Positions 26,959 through 40,400 of a stretch of DNA of 64,000 nucleotides are shown here, piece by piece. Location: NCBI GenBank assembly GCA_009768925.2, contig VHIT02000045.1, forward strand, positions 124,001 to 188,000, given 5' to 3'. This DNA comes from Cryptosporidium bovis (lineage: Eukaryota > Apicomplexa > Conoidasida > Eucoccidiorida > Cryptosporidiidae). Position numbers and translations under genes: made by a program. The notes under the pieces are model-generated. The model saw nothing but the letters and a program-made list of their open reading frames with translations, did not search any database and had not been told where the DNA came from. How positions within the stretch are numbered: the stretch's first letter is position 1; each line of letters starts with the position of its first letter.

Positions 26959-28222
26959 TTTTATTACAGTTAACGTTGGAATAAAAAAACTTTATTTCAA
27001 TAGTAAAATATATTATAATGCTGAATTTATAATAATGATTATTAATTATTTTGTAATATAATTAATAATTAAAACGGTGCTATTAACACGTATCCTGTTA
27101 TTTCTATGCACGCTTATACCTATTTATGAGGGTTATTTGTCCATTTTATATCCTTAATACATGTAGATATTTTTTTTAGACGTATAGATTTTAATACTTG
27201 CTGTCTAATTTGTTGTTGTTTGGCGCCAAGAAAAGTAACTATTATGTGTGTATGATTCCTTGTATAAACTAAGAATGAACGAAAAATCAAAGCAGTAGCT
27301 TTATTCTACGTGTATTTACAAGCCGATAGTAACACAAAATAAGTGTTATAAGAATATTCATTCTGAGTTATATTCATATTCACTGTTTCTTACCTTTTAT
27401 GTTTTCATTTATTGTATTCTTTTTAATTGTTTACTATATGGAAAATAGAAAAAAAATACCAATAGGACTTAGTATTCAATAAATAACAAAATTAGTGTTA
27501 TTTGTCAAAGGGAGGATCATTTAATTTGTTTTTTGTTGGGAATAAATGCTAAAATATACGGTGGCATACCAAAAGAAAATCGCTAAAAGTGTGGATACCG
27601 TGTGAATTACAAATTATAATTATTGATTTTAACTAAAGGAGCAGATTATTCACACACTATTAAATATTAACAAACGTGTTTTTACTCTAGTTATTCTCTA
27701 ATGAAATGAACAATTTGAATGTCCAACTAATTTAGCTTATTTTTATAGAAAATGAAACTATATACAATGGGAAAAAATGTTAGCGCCCTTTAGTTTGCCC
27801 TGCCAATTTAAAGTCTTGAATATATGCATAAAAAGAAATAAAATATTCATTAAGAGAGAAAGAGTCAGGCTACGATAATTATATGTTAATTTGACTTTCA
27901 AACTGTTCTTATAAGCAAGTATATTGAAATAGGGCAGTAATTGAGTTAATTGTGAATTTAATAGAGGTGATTAATGAAATAAAGTAGTTGAATTAACAAA
28001 CATGATTAATTAGATTTATTTGTTATTTAATCACAGATATTGTAATTATAACTCTTGAAACAAATGAATACGTTTTTAGTAGTGTAATGCAAATATTTAA
28101 TGTTTGTATACAAATTTCAAAAAGAGTCAAATTAATTTTTATAGGGAGAATATAAAATATTTATACATAGCCAAATTCGTTAAAATAAATGTTTTAAAGT
28201 TTGATGTAATTGTACATAAAAT
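26959..28222. other. Large divergent 5' flank (ADF / SUMO protease)
   Basis: About 1.26 kb between head-to-head genes. It holds TGGCGCCA at 27221-27228 (263 bp from the ADF ATG) and AGCGCC at 27782-27787 (about 440 bp from the protease ATG). It is otherwise AT-rich with no ORF or RNA gene seen. Confidence 0.5.
27221..27228. promoter_or_regulatory. Perfect TGGCGCCA palindrome
   Basis: Exact 8-bp E2F-like palindrome 263 bp upstream of the ADF start. TGGCGCCA-type motifs are known to be over-represented in Cryptosporidium upstream regions, and this is one of four perfect copies in the window (also 30881, 57153 and 59082). Confidence 0.55.
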
Positions 28223-29500
28223 ATGAAGAAAAAAAAGTTTAGTGGCAGTTTGCCACTAAAAATAATGAATAATGACAGGATTTTATCACAATATATGAAC
28301 ATAAACACAGGATATCGACAATTATATACGGGTAACAGTGACTACTTGAGGAATGTTAGATTACCTACAAGAGAAGGCTTAGAATTTGACTACAGTTATT
28401 ATAATTCAAGTAATTTTTTTCCAAGTGGAATTTTAAATATAAATAGAAGAAATACCTGTATTAATGAAATTAAAAATAGGTGTAATATTATGCATTGCGA
28501 AAATGTCAACAAGAATGAATTGTTAAGAAATTCAATAGATTACGTGAAAAAGTTGTCTATTTCAAATAACAACAAACTTGACATTTTAGACAAACAGTTA
28601 AATAGACTTGCTGTTTACGAAGAAAAATTAGAGAGTAAAAGAAGAGAGTTTAAGAAAATAGTATATGGGTTTGACGACTATGATGACAAAGATCTAAGTG
28701 AGGGACAAGATAGTAAAGAAGTGCACGCTACTATTTATAAGTACCCAATAAAATTCTCCTTAGAAGAAACTAATTTAGCCATGAAATATTTATACGAATA
28801 TAAAAATACGGATTATGTAATAACAACTAATAAAAGAGCTAATTTAGAGCTTAGCATAGAAAACATCAAATGCTTAAAACCACAAAGATGGTTAAATGAT
28901 GAGGTTATTAATTTTTATTTTTCTTTGTTGCAAGAAAGAAATGACAGAGCAAATAGTTGTGGAAGTAAGCCTAAAATATGGTTCTGGAATACTTTTTTTT
29001 ATTCGAGACTTACTGCAAATCAAAATGGTAGTTCTGGATATTGCTATAGTAATGTATCAAGATGGACAACCAGAAAGAAAATTGATATTTTTAATTATGA
29101 CCTAGTAATTATTCCGATCAATACAAACAATGTTCACTGGACTTTAGGAGTGGTTAATTTTGATGAAGATTATATTATGTACCTTGATTCTTTAGGTGGA
29201 AAATACCAAAATCATGTTGGGTGTTCAAAAATGTCCGAAATGTTTTACAACAATATGACTAGATATATACATGATGAACATCTTGACAAGAAAAAAAAAG
29301 AATTTACTGGAAGCCTCAAGCATTATACCATTTTTAAATATCCTGTTCCTCAACAACAAAATGGATCGGATTGCGGTATATTCACCTGCATGTTTGCTGA
29401 ATGTATATCTGATGGTCGAAGTTTTGACTTCAATGTTGAATCTATAGATGATATAAGAATCAATATTTTAGTTGAATGTATTAGAAATTCAATTCAATAA
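28223..29500 (+). CDS. SUMO-specific cysteine protease (Ulp1/SENP, family C48)
   Basis: Processes SUMO precursors and removes SUMO from conjugates. The catalytic domain fills the C-terminal half (about 215-425) of this 425-aa protein. The triad is visible: H305 in NVHWTLGVV, D322 in YLDSLGG and C384 in NGSDCGIFTC. The oxyanion Gln is Q378 six residues before the Cys, as in yeast Ulp1. The substrate-binding motif RWLNDEVINFYFSLLQER precedes them. The N-terminal 200 residues are Asn/Tyr-rich and divergent and probably set localisation. The ATG at 28223 follows an AT-rich leader, and the gene is a single exon. Identification to family level is firm; I cannot say whether it is the Ulp1 or a SENP-type paralogue. 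Confidence 0.95.
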   Translation: MKKKKFSGSLPLKIMNNDRILSQYMNINTGYRQLYTGNSDYLRNVRLPTREGLEFDYSYYNSSNFFPSGILNINRRNTCINEIKNRCNIMHCENVNKNELLRNSIDYVKKLSISNNNKLDILDKQLNRLAVYEEKLESKRREFKKIVYGFDDYDDKDLSEGQDSKEVHATIYKYPIKFSLEETNLAMKYLYEYKNTDYVITTNKRANLELSIENIKCLKPQRWLNDEVINFYFSLLQERNDRANSCGSKPKIWFWNTFFYSRLTANQNGSSGYCYSNVSRWTTRKKIDIFNYDLVIIPINTNNVHWTLGVVNFDEDYIMYLDSLGGKYQNHVGCSKMSEMFYNNMTRYIHDEHLDKKKKEFTGSLKHYTIFKYPVPQQQNGSDCGIFTCMFAECISDGRSFDFNVESIDDIRINILVECIRNSIQ

Positions 29501-29666
29501 CATTTTTTTTTATCAATTTTGATATACATATCTTTGTTTAGACGCCATGTGTTTATTTCACTTATCCTCGTTTATAATTATTGAATTAGAGTATAAAACA
29601 CATATTATTTATTTGTTCTTTGTTTTTAATTAAAAATAGAATTAGTTTAGTCCTTTAATAATGAAA

Positions 29667-30296
29667 CTACAAACCTTCTATTACCCAGGAAGTTATGTCG
29701 ATCCATGATGTGCATTTACCTGTATTTGTTATTCCAATCGTAAAATACCTTAAGTCACATGAATTTAAAAATGATTCCATAAGTTTGTACTGAAAAATGC
29801 CATCTAAATTAATTTTTAATGAAGATGGTGCAGTTTCCAAATGATCTGACGTTACTGTTGCAATTGAAGATATTTCAACAATGGTCTTTGGATCCTTTAT
29901 TAAATATGATGCTCTTGAGCATAGATCAGAGCAAGCAACCATAAGTGTTAGGTTAAGTTTATTCTCCTTACAACCACAGTGTGTTGTGTCACAATAGGTA
30001 TTTACGTTAATAACTGAATTTGATGACATTCCATATTTAATCTTATTTTTGTACTCAGATAAATCAAACTGTACCACTAAAGTTGAACCCCATCCTGTAT
30101 TTGATGATACCATAACTGGAAAATACATTGCATTTCCAGAGTATTCCCAACAAAAATTTGAATAGGTATTAATTACCGTTTGAGTTACAAAATAACTAGA
30201 AGGCTTAAAAGTCGCATTTTTAACGTAGCTCTTAAATAATAAAAAACTAAAGGTAATAAATACCCTGAATATGTATAACTTTAACCTAATTTTCAT
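29667..30296 (-). CDS. Secreted cysteine-rich orphan, 209 aa
   Basis: Not recognised. The ATG is at 30296 on the minus strand. Residues 1-28 (KIRLKLYIFRVFITFSFLLFKSYVKNA) form a signal peptide. The mature part contains eight Cys (49, 102, 107, 109, 122, 126, 180 and 195), an even number that fits four disulfides in a small beta-rich extracellular domain. Several N-x-S/T sequons are present. It ends WIDITSWVIEGL without a membrane anchor or GPI-like hydrophobic tail. It is tail to tail with the SUMO protease gene (166 bp apart) and head to head with a possible 54-aa membrane protein. A surface or lumenal role is likely; the specific function is unknown. Confidence 0.75.
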   Translation of the reverse strand: MKIRLKLYIFRVFITFSFLLFKSYVKNATFKPSSYFVTQTVINTYSNFCWEYSGNAMYFPVMVSSNTGWGSTLVVQFDLSEYKNKIKYGMSSNSVINVNTYCDTTHCGCKENKLNLTLMVACSDLCSRASYLIKDPKTIVEISSIATVTSDHLETAPSSLKINLDGIFQYKLMESFLNSCDLRYFTIGITNTGKCTSWIDITSWVIEGL

Positions 30297-30422
30297 TAAT
30301 AGCTAATATATATTCCAAATATACCTCATTCTTATATTTTGTGTTTTCACACAAAAAAAAGAAATGCCAATTTAAGCGCCATTTCCGTTTATTTGCTTTT
30401 TATTAATCTACTACTTTTAATT

Positions 30423-30587
30423 ATGGATCTCATGACCCAATCTAATTTAAATATTGAATTTGAACAAATATTTACCGAAATATTAAGTGTATATATTGGT
30501 TGTTTTTTAGTTGTAATTATTTGTTATCGGTTTTTAGTGGCTTTGCCATTTTACTACTGTTATTTTAATTTTGAAAATAGATACTAG
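30423..30587 (+). CDS. Possible 54-aa single-pass membrane microprotein
   Basis: From the ATG at 30423 the frame encodes 54 residues: an amphipathic N-terminal third (NLNIEFEQIFTEILSVYIG) and one hydrophobic segment (CFLVVIICYRFLVALPFYYC). The frame is open further upstream to a TTG at 30339, but no earlier ATG exists. An AGCGCCA element lies about 45 bp upstream. No family is recognised. With so short an ORF in AT-rich DNA, chance is a serious alternative; the upstream element and the intact membrane helix are the only support. Confidence 0.3.
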   Translation: MDLMTQSNLNIEFEQIFTEILSVYIGCFLVVIICYRFLVALPFYYCYFNFENRY

Positions 30588-30880
30588 TTTGGCCAATTAA
30601 ATTCTTGTTTAAATAAAATAATTAAATTTTGTTTACAGGTCTACTAATTTATTTTGTCTAACTAGTAACTATTTATGTTTTACCTAGTTGAATAATGAGG
30701 AAAAAAGGTAATGTTAGATATAGAGGAAAAAATTAAGTAGTTGATTTCCAAATTCAATACGACGTAAAATTAGAAATAAACTAAATTAAACAAAATAAAC
30801 AACACACATTTTAAAAATTGTTCCAATAATACAAATTTTACATTACATCTAGTTAACCATAATCCGCATGTAAATACAAA

Positions 30881-30888
30881 TGGCGCCA
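30881..30888. promoter_or_regulatory. Perfect TGGCGCCA palindrome
   Basis: Exact E2F-like palindrome about 520 bp upstream of the VPS13 ATG and 585 bp from the start of the divergent secreted Cys-rich gene. It may serve either. Confidence 0.5.
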
Positions 30889-31407
30889 ACGATTTATATG
30901 ATTAAATACTTCATGGATTTGTAGGAGGGGTGAAGAGTATAACGGAAAGAAAATTAGAGTAGGATTAAAAGCGTAGTATAAAGGCTACATGTTAAAAAGG
31001 TAAAAGTTTGTTACATAGCATATAAAGTGATGGCTCGTGAAAGATCTGGATAGTTTTTTTTGTATTGTGCTTTGTAATATATTAGGCAATACAGAAAAGC
31101 AAGTTAGGATTCATAAATTGAGAGCTATTAGAAAAAAGTGTATGTACTACACGGACTCATTTTTCCTCTTGAATTTTAAAATATATTTATCTGAAAGTAG
31201 AATATATATAGAATAAATAGTAGATTTACATGTAAATTTTTTTGGTGATTGACGTATAAAGGTCTAAGTTGAATAATGGCGAAAATTGATTATTCAGGTA
31301 TTTGAAAAGAAAGAAGACTAAGGATTATGACATTTTATCTTTAATTAAACTAATAATATCTGATTTTGTTGACATTGTTTTTGTTAGGTATTGATAGCAA
31401 AAAAAAA

Positions 31408-34400
31408 ATGTTTAACTACTGCAGTAATATTACAGAAAGAGTTCTATACTCTACGATAAAAAATGTAATGAATAGTGTATTTACAGATTTTGAGAAAGAA
31501 CAATTATCGGCGTCCTTGTTTAGTGGTAATTTTGAGATAAGGAATTTAAATATAAAACGTGAATTATTTGAAAATATATCATTTCCAATATGTTTAAGTC
31601 ATGGATTGGTAGGAAAAGTGAATATAGATATAGTTTGGAGAAAAATATTTACTCAAGAATTCGTAAAAATAAGAGTAAATGATGTTTATTTAATATTCAA
31701 TATGATAGATATGAAAAAATGGGATGTTGAAATGTTTGAAAAGAATTGGACAAATATTAAAACAAATTTGTTAAAACAAGATGAGTTTATGATGTTTTTA
31801 AAAAGTTCAATAGCATCTAATTTTATGAAGCAATTGGGAAATTTTTTTATATCAAAAATACAAATAGAAATAAAAAATATACATTTTAGAATAGAAAACG
31901 TCGTTAGGAAATACATGAATACCTTTGTAATAGGATTAAGTATAGAGAATATATTAAGTCAAAATTGCAATGAGTACTGGATTCCACTAGATAATGATAA
32001 CAGTGATTCATATGAATCAATTCAAAACTATCGCCACAACAATATTAATAGTGTAAATGCGTGTGAAAATGAAACAAATACAAATAAGAATGGAATATTG
32101 TTTAACTATCTAAATAAAAATATTAAAGATTCATCTTCAGGAAGTAATAAAGAAGCAACTGAACTCGATATTAACAATATAAAATCGATTGTCAATAACA
32201 ACTTTGACTATTTAATTTATGGTAAAAGCCTGGGAGAAGATGTCAATAAAAAGGAGTTTGAATATATTTTGGACGAGATCATAAATAAATCAAAGTCCAT
32301 TTACGACATGAGGGATAAGTCAAAAAGAAAAATTAACTTTTGGTCTAAATTAAAATATAACACACCTTTGAAATGGGTTTGGAGCAATATAAATCACATA
32401 AAGAATAATGAGAGTGATAAATCAATTGGTGATAAAAATGACAATAGTGAATTAAATGTCAATAATAGACAGGAAATTAATACGCGTGATATAAGTGATT
32501 CCAGTGGCAAAAATGATAGTAGTGAAGATAGTTGTAGCAAGTATCAAAACAATTACATTGGAAACTACTACGATCACAGTTTAATACATCCTTACCCAAA
32601 TAGATTTGGTTTAATTAAGGAAGTAATAGATAAATATATATTTTTAAAGGAAAATAAGGAAATACATGAATACAAAAAGAACAGATTGGTAAATGGGAAT
32701 ATATTAGCAGATAATGAAATATATTTAAAATCATTCAAGGTTATCAATTTTTCGATTTATGTTGATACTTTAAAAGTGGATTTTTCAAACGATGACTCAA
32801 GTTCTGCGTGGAGTAATATAATAATTGATAAACCAGATGCAGAAAAGATATCACTTTTAAATGACATATCTTTAAAGGAGTCGTCTATTCATAATTATAT
32901 CATACATCCACACAAGCTTGAACTTAGACTTAGATTGAGCCCACAAATTTTAAATTATGATGATAATTTATTTGCATCTGCATTAAATGATCGTTTTTAT
33001 GTACTTAATCAGGACAAGGATAATGAAATAATTCCACTTATATCCTCATACTTGGTAATTGATAGTTTAAATTTAAATATAGAGTACGAGCAAATTAGAA
33101 TTTTATTAGAATTTGCAGATTATTCTATATTTTTATTTGGTGACTTTGAGGCCGGATCTTGTCCTGTAGATTACCATAGTTATCCTGACGAAAATACAAA
33201 AAGAGAGTACAGACTTTCTTGGCTTGATTTTTTAATCGGAAATAAAGATAGAAGCTGCCATGTAATTTGTGATATTGAAAATAAATATAATGTTTATTCA
33301 CTAATTAAACTTAGAAATGATGTGTTTAAGTGCTTAAATTACTCCATCTATTACACGTTAAAATATAAAGATATAATTAAATTAGATTCTAAATCAATTC
33401 ATGAATTGAACAATTTAAGCGCACACAAAACGAACAGTAGTGTTGTTAATGAAAATATAAATGACAACTTCAATTTAATGGAATTTGGTATTGGTTCGGT
33501 CTCTAAGGATATCGATTTGGTGAATAGCTTCGAGAAGAACCAGAGAAAGAACATAATTAACATTAGTGAGGATGATAAAATAAAAGATAATCTTTTTCAG
33601 TTTGTATTATCAAGAATAGTAATTGGACAAAATGAACATTACTTTGATTCGTTTAACATAAGTGAAGAAGCCAGTATGAAACACTCTGAAATAAAGATAG
33701 ATGACAGAGAGAAGGAGGTAATTGATAACAGTGAAATAATCAATAAAACAATAGAGAACACAAAAATAATATTATCTAATAAAACAATTCCAGTATATGT
33801 TAATTTGTTTGATATAAATTCATATCTCAAAAAGGAAGATAGTAAAAAGAACCAAATAATCTATCATACCTGCCTTTTTTCATTGGCATTTAGTATATTA
33901 AATCTTTCATTAAATTATTCAATTGATTCTAAAAAGATTATAACAAAAGTTGATAGCTTCTCGGGAATTAACACAAATGAATCAACAATACTTGGAAGAA
34001 GAAACATAAGATTGAATTGTATGGATCTCTTTGTTCAATACAAACACTTTATGGAATCAAAAAAATCAGAGGTTACAGTGGCTTTGGAAAATTCATTTGT
34101 TGTTGTTGAAAGTGATAATCAAAATTCATTTAATTCAAAATGTTTACTCAGAATTGGGCCTAATATTCAAAACAGTGAACATTGTAAACAAAATAATGAG
34201 TTTGAATACTTGGTATTCCACCCAATTCTTCACAGGCCAAGTATATATACAGGAACTAGTATTTGCAATAAAAAACCATATAGAATGTATGCCAATAGTA
34301 ACTGCAAATTAAATCACTTTGATAATGAAATATGTGAACATATTGGTGGCTTTTGGTTCACAATTGGTTTAAATGGGAATTTATTTAGAAAAACTCCTAG

Positions 34401-37400
34401 AATTTCAGTAAACGGTAAAGTATTTGGAGAGATATCATTAATGGGTTCTTATGATGTGTTAGGCAACTTTTTAGATCCAATAATTAATCATTTAAGTCCT
34501 AAGCAGAGAAATACCTATTTGAATAAAGCCAGTAGAAACATCATTAAAGTAATTAAGAAAGGTCAGCAACTCGTAAATGAATATTTTGCTGATAACAATC
34601 TTGATCTTTATGACATTGAGGAAGAGGATTCATATGTATGTAAAAAGAGTCTTCCTAATTACATTTATATAGATATAGATGCAAAGGCAAAACAGTGTTT
34701 ATTTCTTCCTATTTTAAAAAACTCTCAATTAAAAGATTATAAAAATCAGGCAGTTCATAATGAACGTGATAAAAATTCACATACTGTTAGTGGTGTTTAC
34801 TGTATTGATCTTGGTAAAATGGAGATTAAGGTTGGAAGCAAGGATGATTTGAAAAAAGATGTTTATGGTAGTAAAAGTAATTTTAATAAACAAAATACGG
34901 TAAAATTTTACATGGACAATATAAAAGTATTTATATCAAAAATTTCATTAAGTTATCTAAGTAGTGTTAGAGAAAGTGATCTATACATAATTAATTGTGA
35001 TAATAATAATGAAGTAAACAATGTTGACAAAAGTTTATTTAAAGATAATGAATCAAATGTATTTGAATGTAATTCAAGGTATATACTAAAACCACAGGAT
35101 TTGATTTTTAGTATTGTTAAACATGTGGCATACAATTCACTAGATAAACGTAACGAGAAAGACTTGAGAGAGTATATTTTAGGCTTGGAATTTTACTTAA
35201 ATTTGAAGGAAAATACATGTGTTGAAATAGATACTACCGATTTGGATTTACATAATATAACCGAAATAATCAATTATTTTATGGAATTTTACTCGAGGTA
35301 CAATATTATTAACTACTCAGAGATATTGATCAGTAACAGCTCAGGGGAGGAGCCGTATTTTAGTACGGATCAAAACGTAGTTGGGGTGATTTACGATAGT
35401 TACAGTAATATTGGTGAAATATGTCATTCAAAAAGTCACGGTTATAAAAATATAAGGTATGATGAAAATATGGATAGTTGTATAACATTTAACTCTGAAA
35501 ATGAAAGCAATGAATACATTTTATTTGGAGAGTATGATAATATAAAGTTTTCAAGCAGTATCGAATTCATTTCGAAAGTACCTGAAGTTAAGATAACTAT
35601 AAATTCTGACAGAAAATACAGAGAAATGATTGGAATGGCAATTAAAGATTTGTCTTGTGTAAGATTAGTGGTAAACACAATTGAATTCTTATTTATTGAC
35701 TGCGAAAAGAACTCCAATTCAGGGATTTACATATCAATAGGAGATGTATGTTTATCAGGTGGAATATTAAATAGAAACTCGTATTTTCTGGTTCCATTAG
35801 TGTATCCTATATCTGAAAATGTTTGTAATATAACAATAAAATCATCGGATTTGAAGAATATTGATAGGTATAAAAATTTTACTGGAATACTTTTAACAAA
35901 TTCTCATATAGATATACAAATAAGTAGTCCTAGATTCATAGTATATTGGGAGTTATACGGTATTATTTTAAACTGGGTAATAACATTCTATTTTAAATCG
36001 ATAGCTATTTATCTTACTAAAAAAATTGATATTGACAATATTAAATCAATTTTTGTCGATAAAAATCTGATTAGTTCGGCAAAAAGATCCCCTTTATCAT
36101 CTATTAAAGCCTATAATAATAATTCTACTGATAGCAAGGTTCAGTTTGACTGTTTTGACGGAGAAAATCGTGCAGATGAAAACAAAAAAGGGAGTAATAT
36201 TGAATTATCGAAAAGTGATGTAATACAACTTCTCTCAATATTGAATCTGAGTATACATTTTAGGAATGTGACAGCAGTTCTTCCTTGTACTCTTTCGGAT
36301 CCAATACAAATGATTATAACCGAAAAACAATCTTACTCAAACAATAGTAACTCCTCATCCTCTTCTGCTTCAGCCTATTCCCAACATTCTGTTCCAATAT
36401 CTGCATCTGCAACAGGAACAAATAGCGATAGAAATAATTTCAGTGAATCAGGATCATTCTTTAAAATTGATATTTTAAAATCCCTTTTGGCTATTATAGA
36501 ATCTGATATAATATACTCATTTAGTGTTGAATCAATATTTGAGATTGAAAACAAGACTAACTCAACTAGTAAGCTAAAGTATAACCACTTTAAGAGTTCT
36601 TTTGAAATATTAAAGGGAAATATTCAATTTGGAAGATCAATTACTCCCAGATTTATATTAGATCAACTTAACTCGATTTCTCAAGATGGAACTTACTTAA
36701 ACAATTTAAATACGGATAATAGCCGAAATAGGAATATATTAGGAAATAAATTTATTAAGTCCTTTGGAGTCTTTAGTACCTTAAACTCTGATAATTTGCA
36801 CAGAACTGAATCAGATGGTAATTCCAGTAATAAAAAGGATTCAGAATCCGTGTCAATTTCCAATAAAACTGAAATAAGAAGAAATAACACTATGTTTGAC
36901 TTTAATCGTGATAATATAAGAGATAAAACACACGATTGTTATCACGAAAAGGAAAATTGGTATCATACAAACACTCTTAGATCGTACCACTTGCCAAAGA
37001 CAAATCAAACCAAATATATAATAATGAAATTGGAAAATATAATTAATTCTTATCTTTGTGGATTTAACATAGACTATATAAACACAAACAATTACAATAT
37101 AGTTTCGTCTTTAAGACTTAAAATAGATTATTTAACTCATCAATTTAACGACTTTAATGAGACTAAGGACTGTGCTGAAAAAATAGGCGATAATGTAAAT
37201 TATGATGTAAACCCAGCCTGTTTGTTATATGTATTTTTGGAAAATCTAGATATCAAGGTAAATACAAATGATCTTTTGCATCTAATTAATATTTTTGACA
37301 CGTATTATAGTATGATACAAAATAATCTATTTATTGACTTATCAGAAAATGGTACAGACTTATATTACGGTTCTTCAAATTTGGATTTTCTAGATTCAAA

Positions 37401-40400
37401 TATTGATTTAAATAGTGAAAATAGTTCAAAATATAATGTTGGCTACAATTACCAGGTTAATACAAATAATAAAAATTCGTCAATGCTCAATTATTTACTT
37501 TATTTATTTCCATCCATATTTTACTCGACAGTAACAAGCTATAAAAAATTTATATCCCAGTTTAAGGTTGAAGGCATTAAAATTCACTACATCCCAACAA
37601 ATCTCTTCTCTAACAAGGACGGAGTTCTGATAGATGTTTCAAAATCACAACTTGGAATATTTATTAATACTGAGTCACCAGATGTTAGTTTTCTTTTTGA
37701 TACATTTCCATTCTTAAAATATACCAATGATAATTTTTGGCTTTTATTTGATGAATATGAAATGAAAGAAAAAGAATTAATGATACCATATTTTTCCATA
37801 AATAGTATTCCAATTCTTCCAATACTTCCGAGATCAAAAGATGTATTTTTCGGGATGATTTTTGAATTTAACAAAATATCGGTACATATTTACAACAATA
37901 AATTCATGTTTTATGACAATTTTATCGAGCCTTTTGACATAAATATAGTATCTGTTTGTAAGGGAGAGAAGGTAAATATTAAAGAAATAACTAAAGAAAA
38001 AGTTATACCAAAATGTAATATAGATATTTCGTGGATAAATGTGACATTAACTCCTGAATATGTTAGATACTGGCTTAATTGTCTGGATAACTTTAGTGAA
38101 GTTTACAATGTTTACTATAAAAAATTAAATAATACAATTAATTTGACTCATAAACAACTGTTCTTGTACAATGAATTACGCAAATCAATATTACTTGAAA
38201 ATGAGGATAGATTAAATCCAGAGCAAATTATTTCCCGTAATGCTTCCGCAGAATATGAGCACCTTATTCATTTAAATAGTACTAACATCCACAGAGATTA
38301 TCAGAGTAACTTTAACACTGGTACAAGAAACATTGGTAGTATTGCTAATAGTATTACTGGTAATGGAAGTTTTTTAAGAACTATAAGTGGCGACTGCAGA
38401 CGAATAAACGATGGAGGTACAAACAGCTCAAACTTTATTTTCTATAATGATACTGGACAAATAATTGCAATACTAATGCCTTACTTTATAAGTAATAACA
38501 AAATAAGAGGGAGGTCGCAAACCATAAATAAAGAATTTTCAAGAGAGAGCAATTTGTCAATGTCCTACGGAGGAAAGAGGTCAAGTCATTTGAAATCTTA
38601 TAGAGAGAACATTTTTGATAAACTGCTTATTAGAAAGAAATCATTAATAAATAATAAAAATTTAACGTCTCAAGACTCTGAGTTGTCTAATGTAAGTAAA
38701 GTGGCATACAATTTGAACTATGTTTGGAGATATATCAAACCAAATAAAAAGATATCCTTAAGTAGAGATGAATATGGAAATATCTATCCGGTTGTTATTA
38801 GAATAAGAATTTTGGATGAAATATTTGATATTCACAATATAAAAATGGACAAGGTTAATATGGAATCAATATATTTAACTATTTGCGAGGAAAATAATAT
38901 TAGGATACCATTGTTAATTAAAACAGATATAATGGACAATAATTCATTTTTAATTTCCATCTCTTCTAAAATATATATTTCAAATAAAACGAGTAATATA
39001 CTCAGATTTTTACCAAATTTTAAAAATGTTGAACAATTCCTTAATAATAGCTATTTTATTCCACCAATAAATGACACCCCTATTCCAATTCCTAAATATA
39101 ATAATATTTATTATGAAACTAGCTCCAGAAAGTATATTGATCACAATTATATCATAGATATATTGGATTCAGAAATAATAAAAAAAGGTGATCTATATGA
39201 TTATATTAATGTATTTATTAATATTAATAATTTGAATAAAAATATTTCTATTGATATGTTTACTCTATATTTGAATCCAAATACATTTACATGCATGCCT
39301 TTGTGGGCATGTGTACCGGTATTGAATATAATAAATAAAAAACGTGAGACTAAATATTATCCACTTAAAGTAGTATTAAATAATATATGGCTAGAAACAC
39401 TAAATAATAATTTAAATAAGAATTTTAACATTAAAATCGAGCGTGATGGTACGGAAAACCAGGAATTATTAGTTAAAGAGATATTAAGTTATAGTAAATC
39501 TCTTGGTAATCAATATAAGAGGGTTTATATTGATTTAATTAATTTGTCAAGAATAATAATTCCTTTAAGATCGTATAAACTCCTTCTTTCTCCAAGGACA
39601 GCAAAAAGAAATAAGAACACATTTGAATCAATAACAATTCAATTAAAAAAAAGGATACTGGAAAATAATGAATTAAATTCAAGTAATACGGTTTCTCTTT
39701 GCTCTTCAATATGCGAATATACACTAAATAATTCAAAAAACAGTTTTCCACTCTATGTAATTAAGTTTGAAGTTCCGTTAATAATAACAAATAATCTTTT
39801 AATCCCAATACAAATTTCATTTAACAAGGATAAACACAAAGCCAATACTTCACTTGAAAAATTAACGGAAATGGAATTGAATGTAGTTGCAAGTAATTAT
39901 GAAAGGGGTGATAGCTTTAATTACTCAAAAGAATATAATAACACAAATAATGGAATTGAGCTAAGTGGTGATTTTGATAATTCTACAAATGATGAAAAAA
40001 ATAAGGAGAGAAAAGATGAGAGTAATTTTAACCAGCTGTTAGAACAAATAATAACTTTAAATTATCAAGGTAAGTCTTATATAAAAGTAAATAACAACGA
40101 GAGGATATTAGTTGAGTCAATCCCAAATAATATGAATCTAAGCTTATTAGATGTTTCGTTTAATAAATTCTTTGGCTTTTATAAATCGTCTCAAATACCT
40201 ATATACTACAATTCATCTGGAAAAGAAATTGATAAAAACATGGTGGTACCATTAAAATTTTACAATGGTTATAAATTATTACCAAAAAATCAAATAGGAA
40301 GAATTAATAGTTTAAGTACAGTTCTAGTGAATGAATTTTTACCTAATTCAACATGCATTAACTTAACATTTGAAAAAAATAAGACATCATATATATCTAA

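Larger units (their letters stand above)
30297..31407. other. Divergent flank upstream of VPS13
   Basis: Contains AGCGCCA at 30375-30381, the possible 54-aa membrane-protein ORF (separate entry) and a perfect TGGCGCCA at 30881-30888 about 520 bp before the VPS13 ATG. The rest is AT-rich with nothing identifiable. Confidence 0.5.

Noticed and set aside
31366-31407. Extended N-terminus of VPS13 (14 extra residues from a TTG)
   Set aside because: No ATG is present; the chorein homology begins just after the ATG at 31408.
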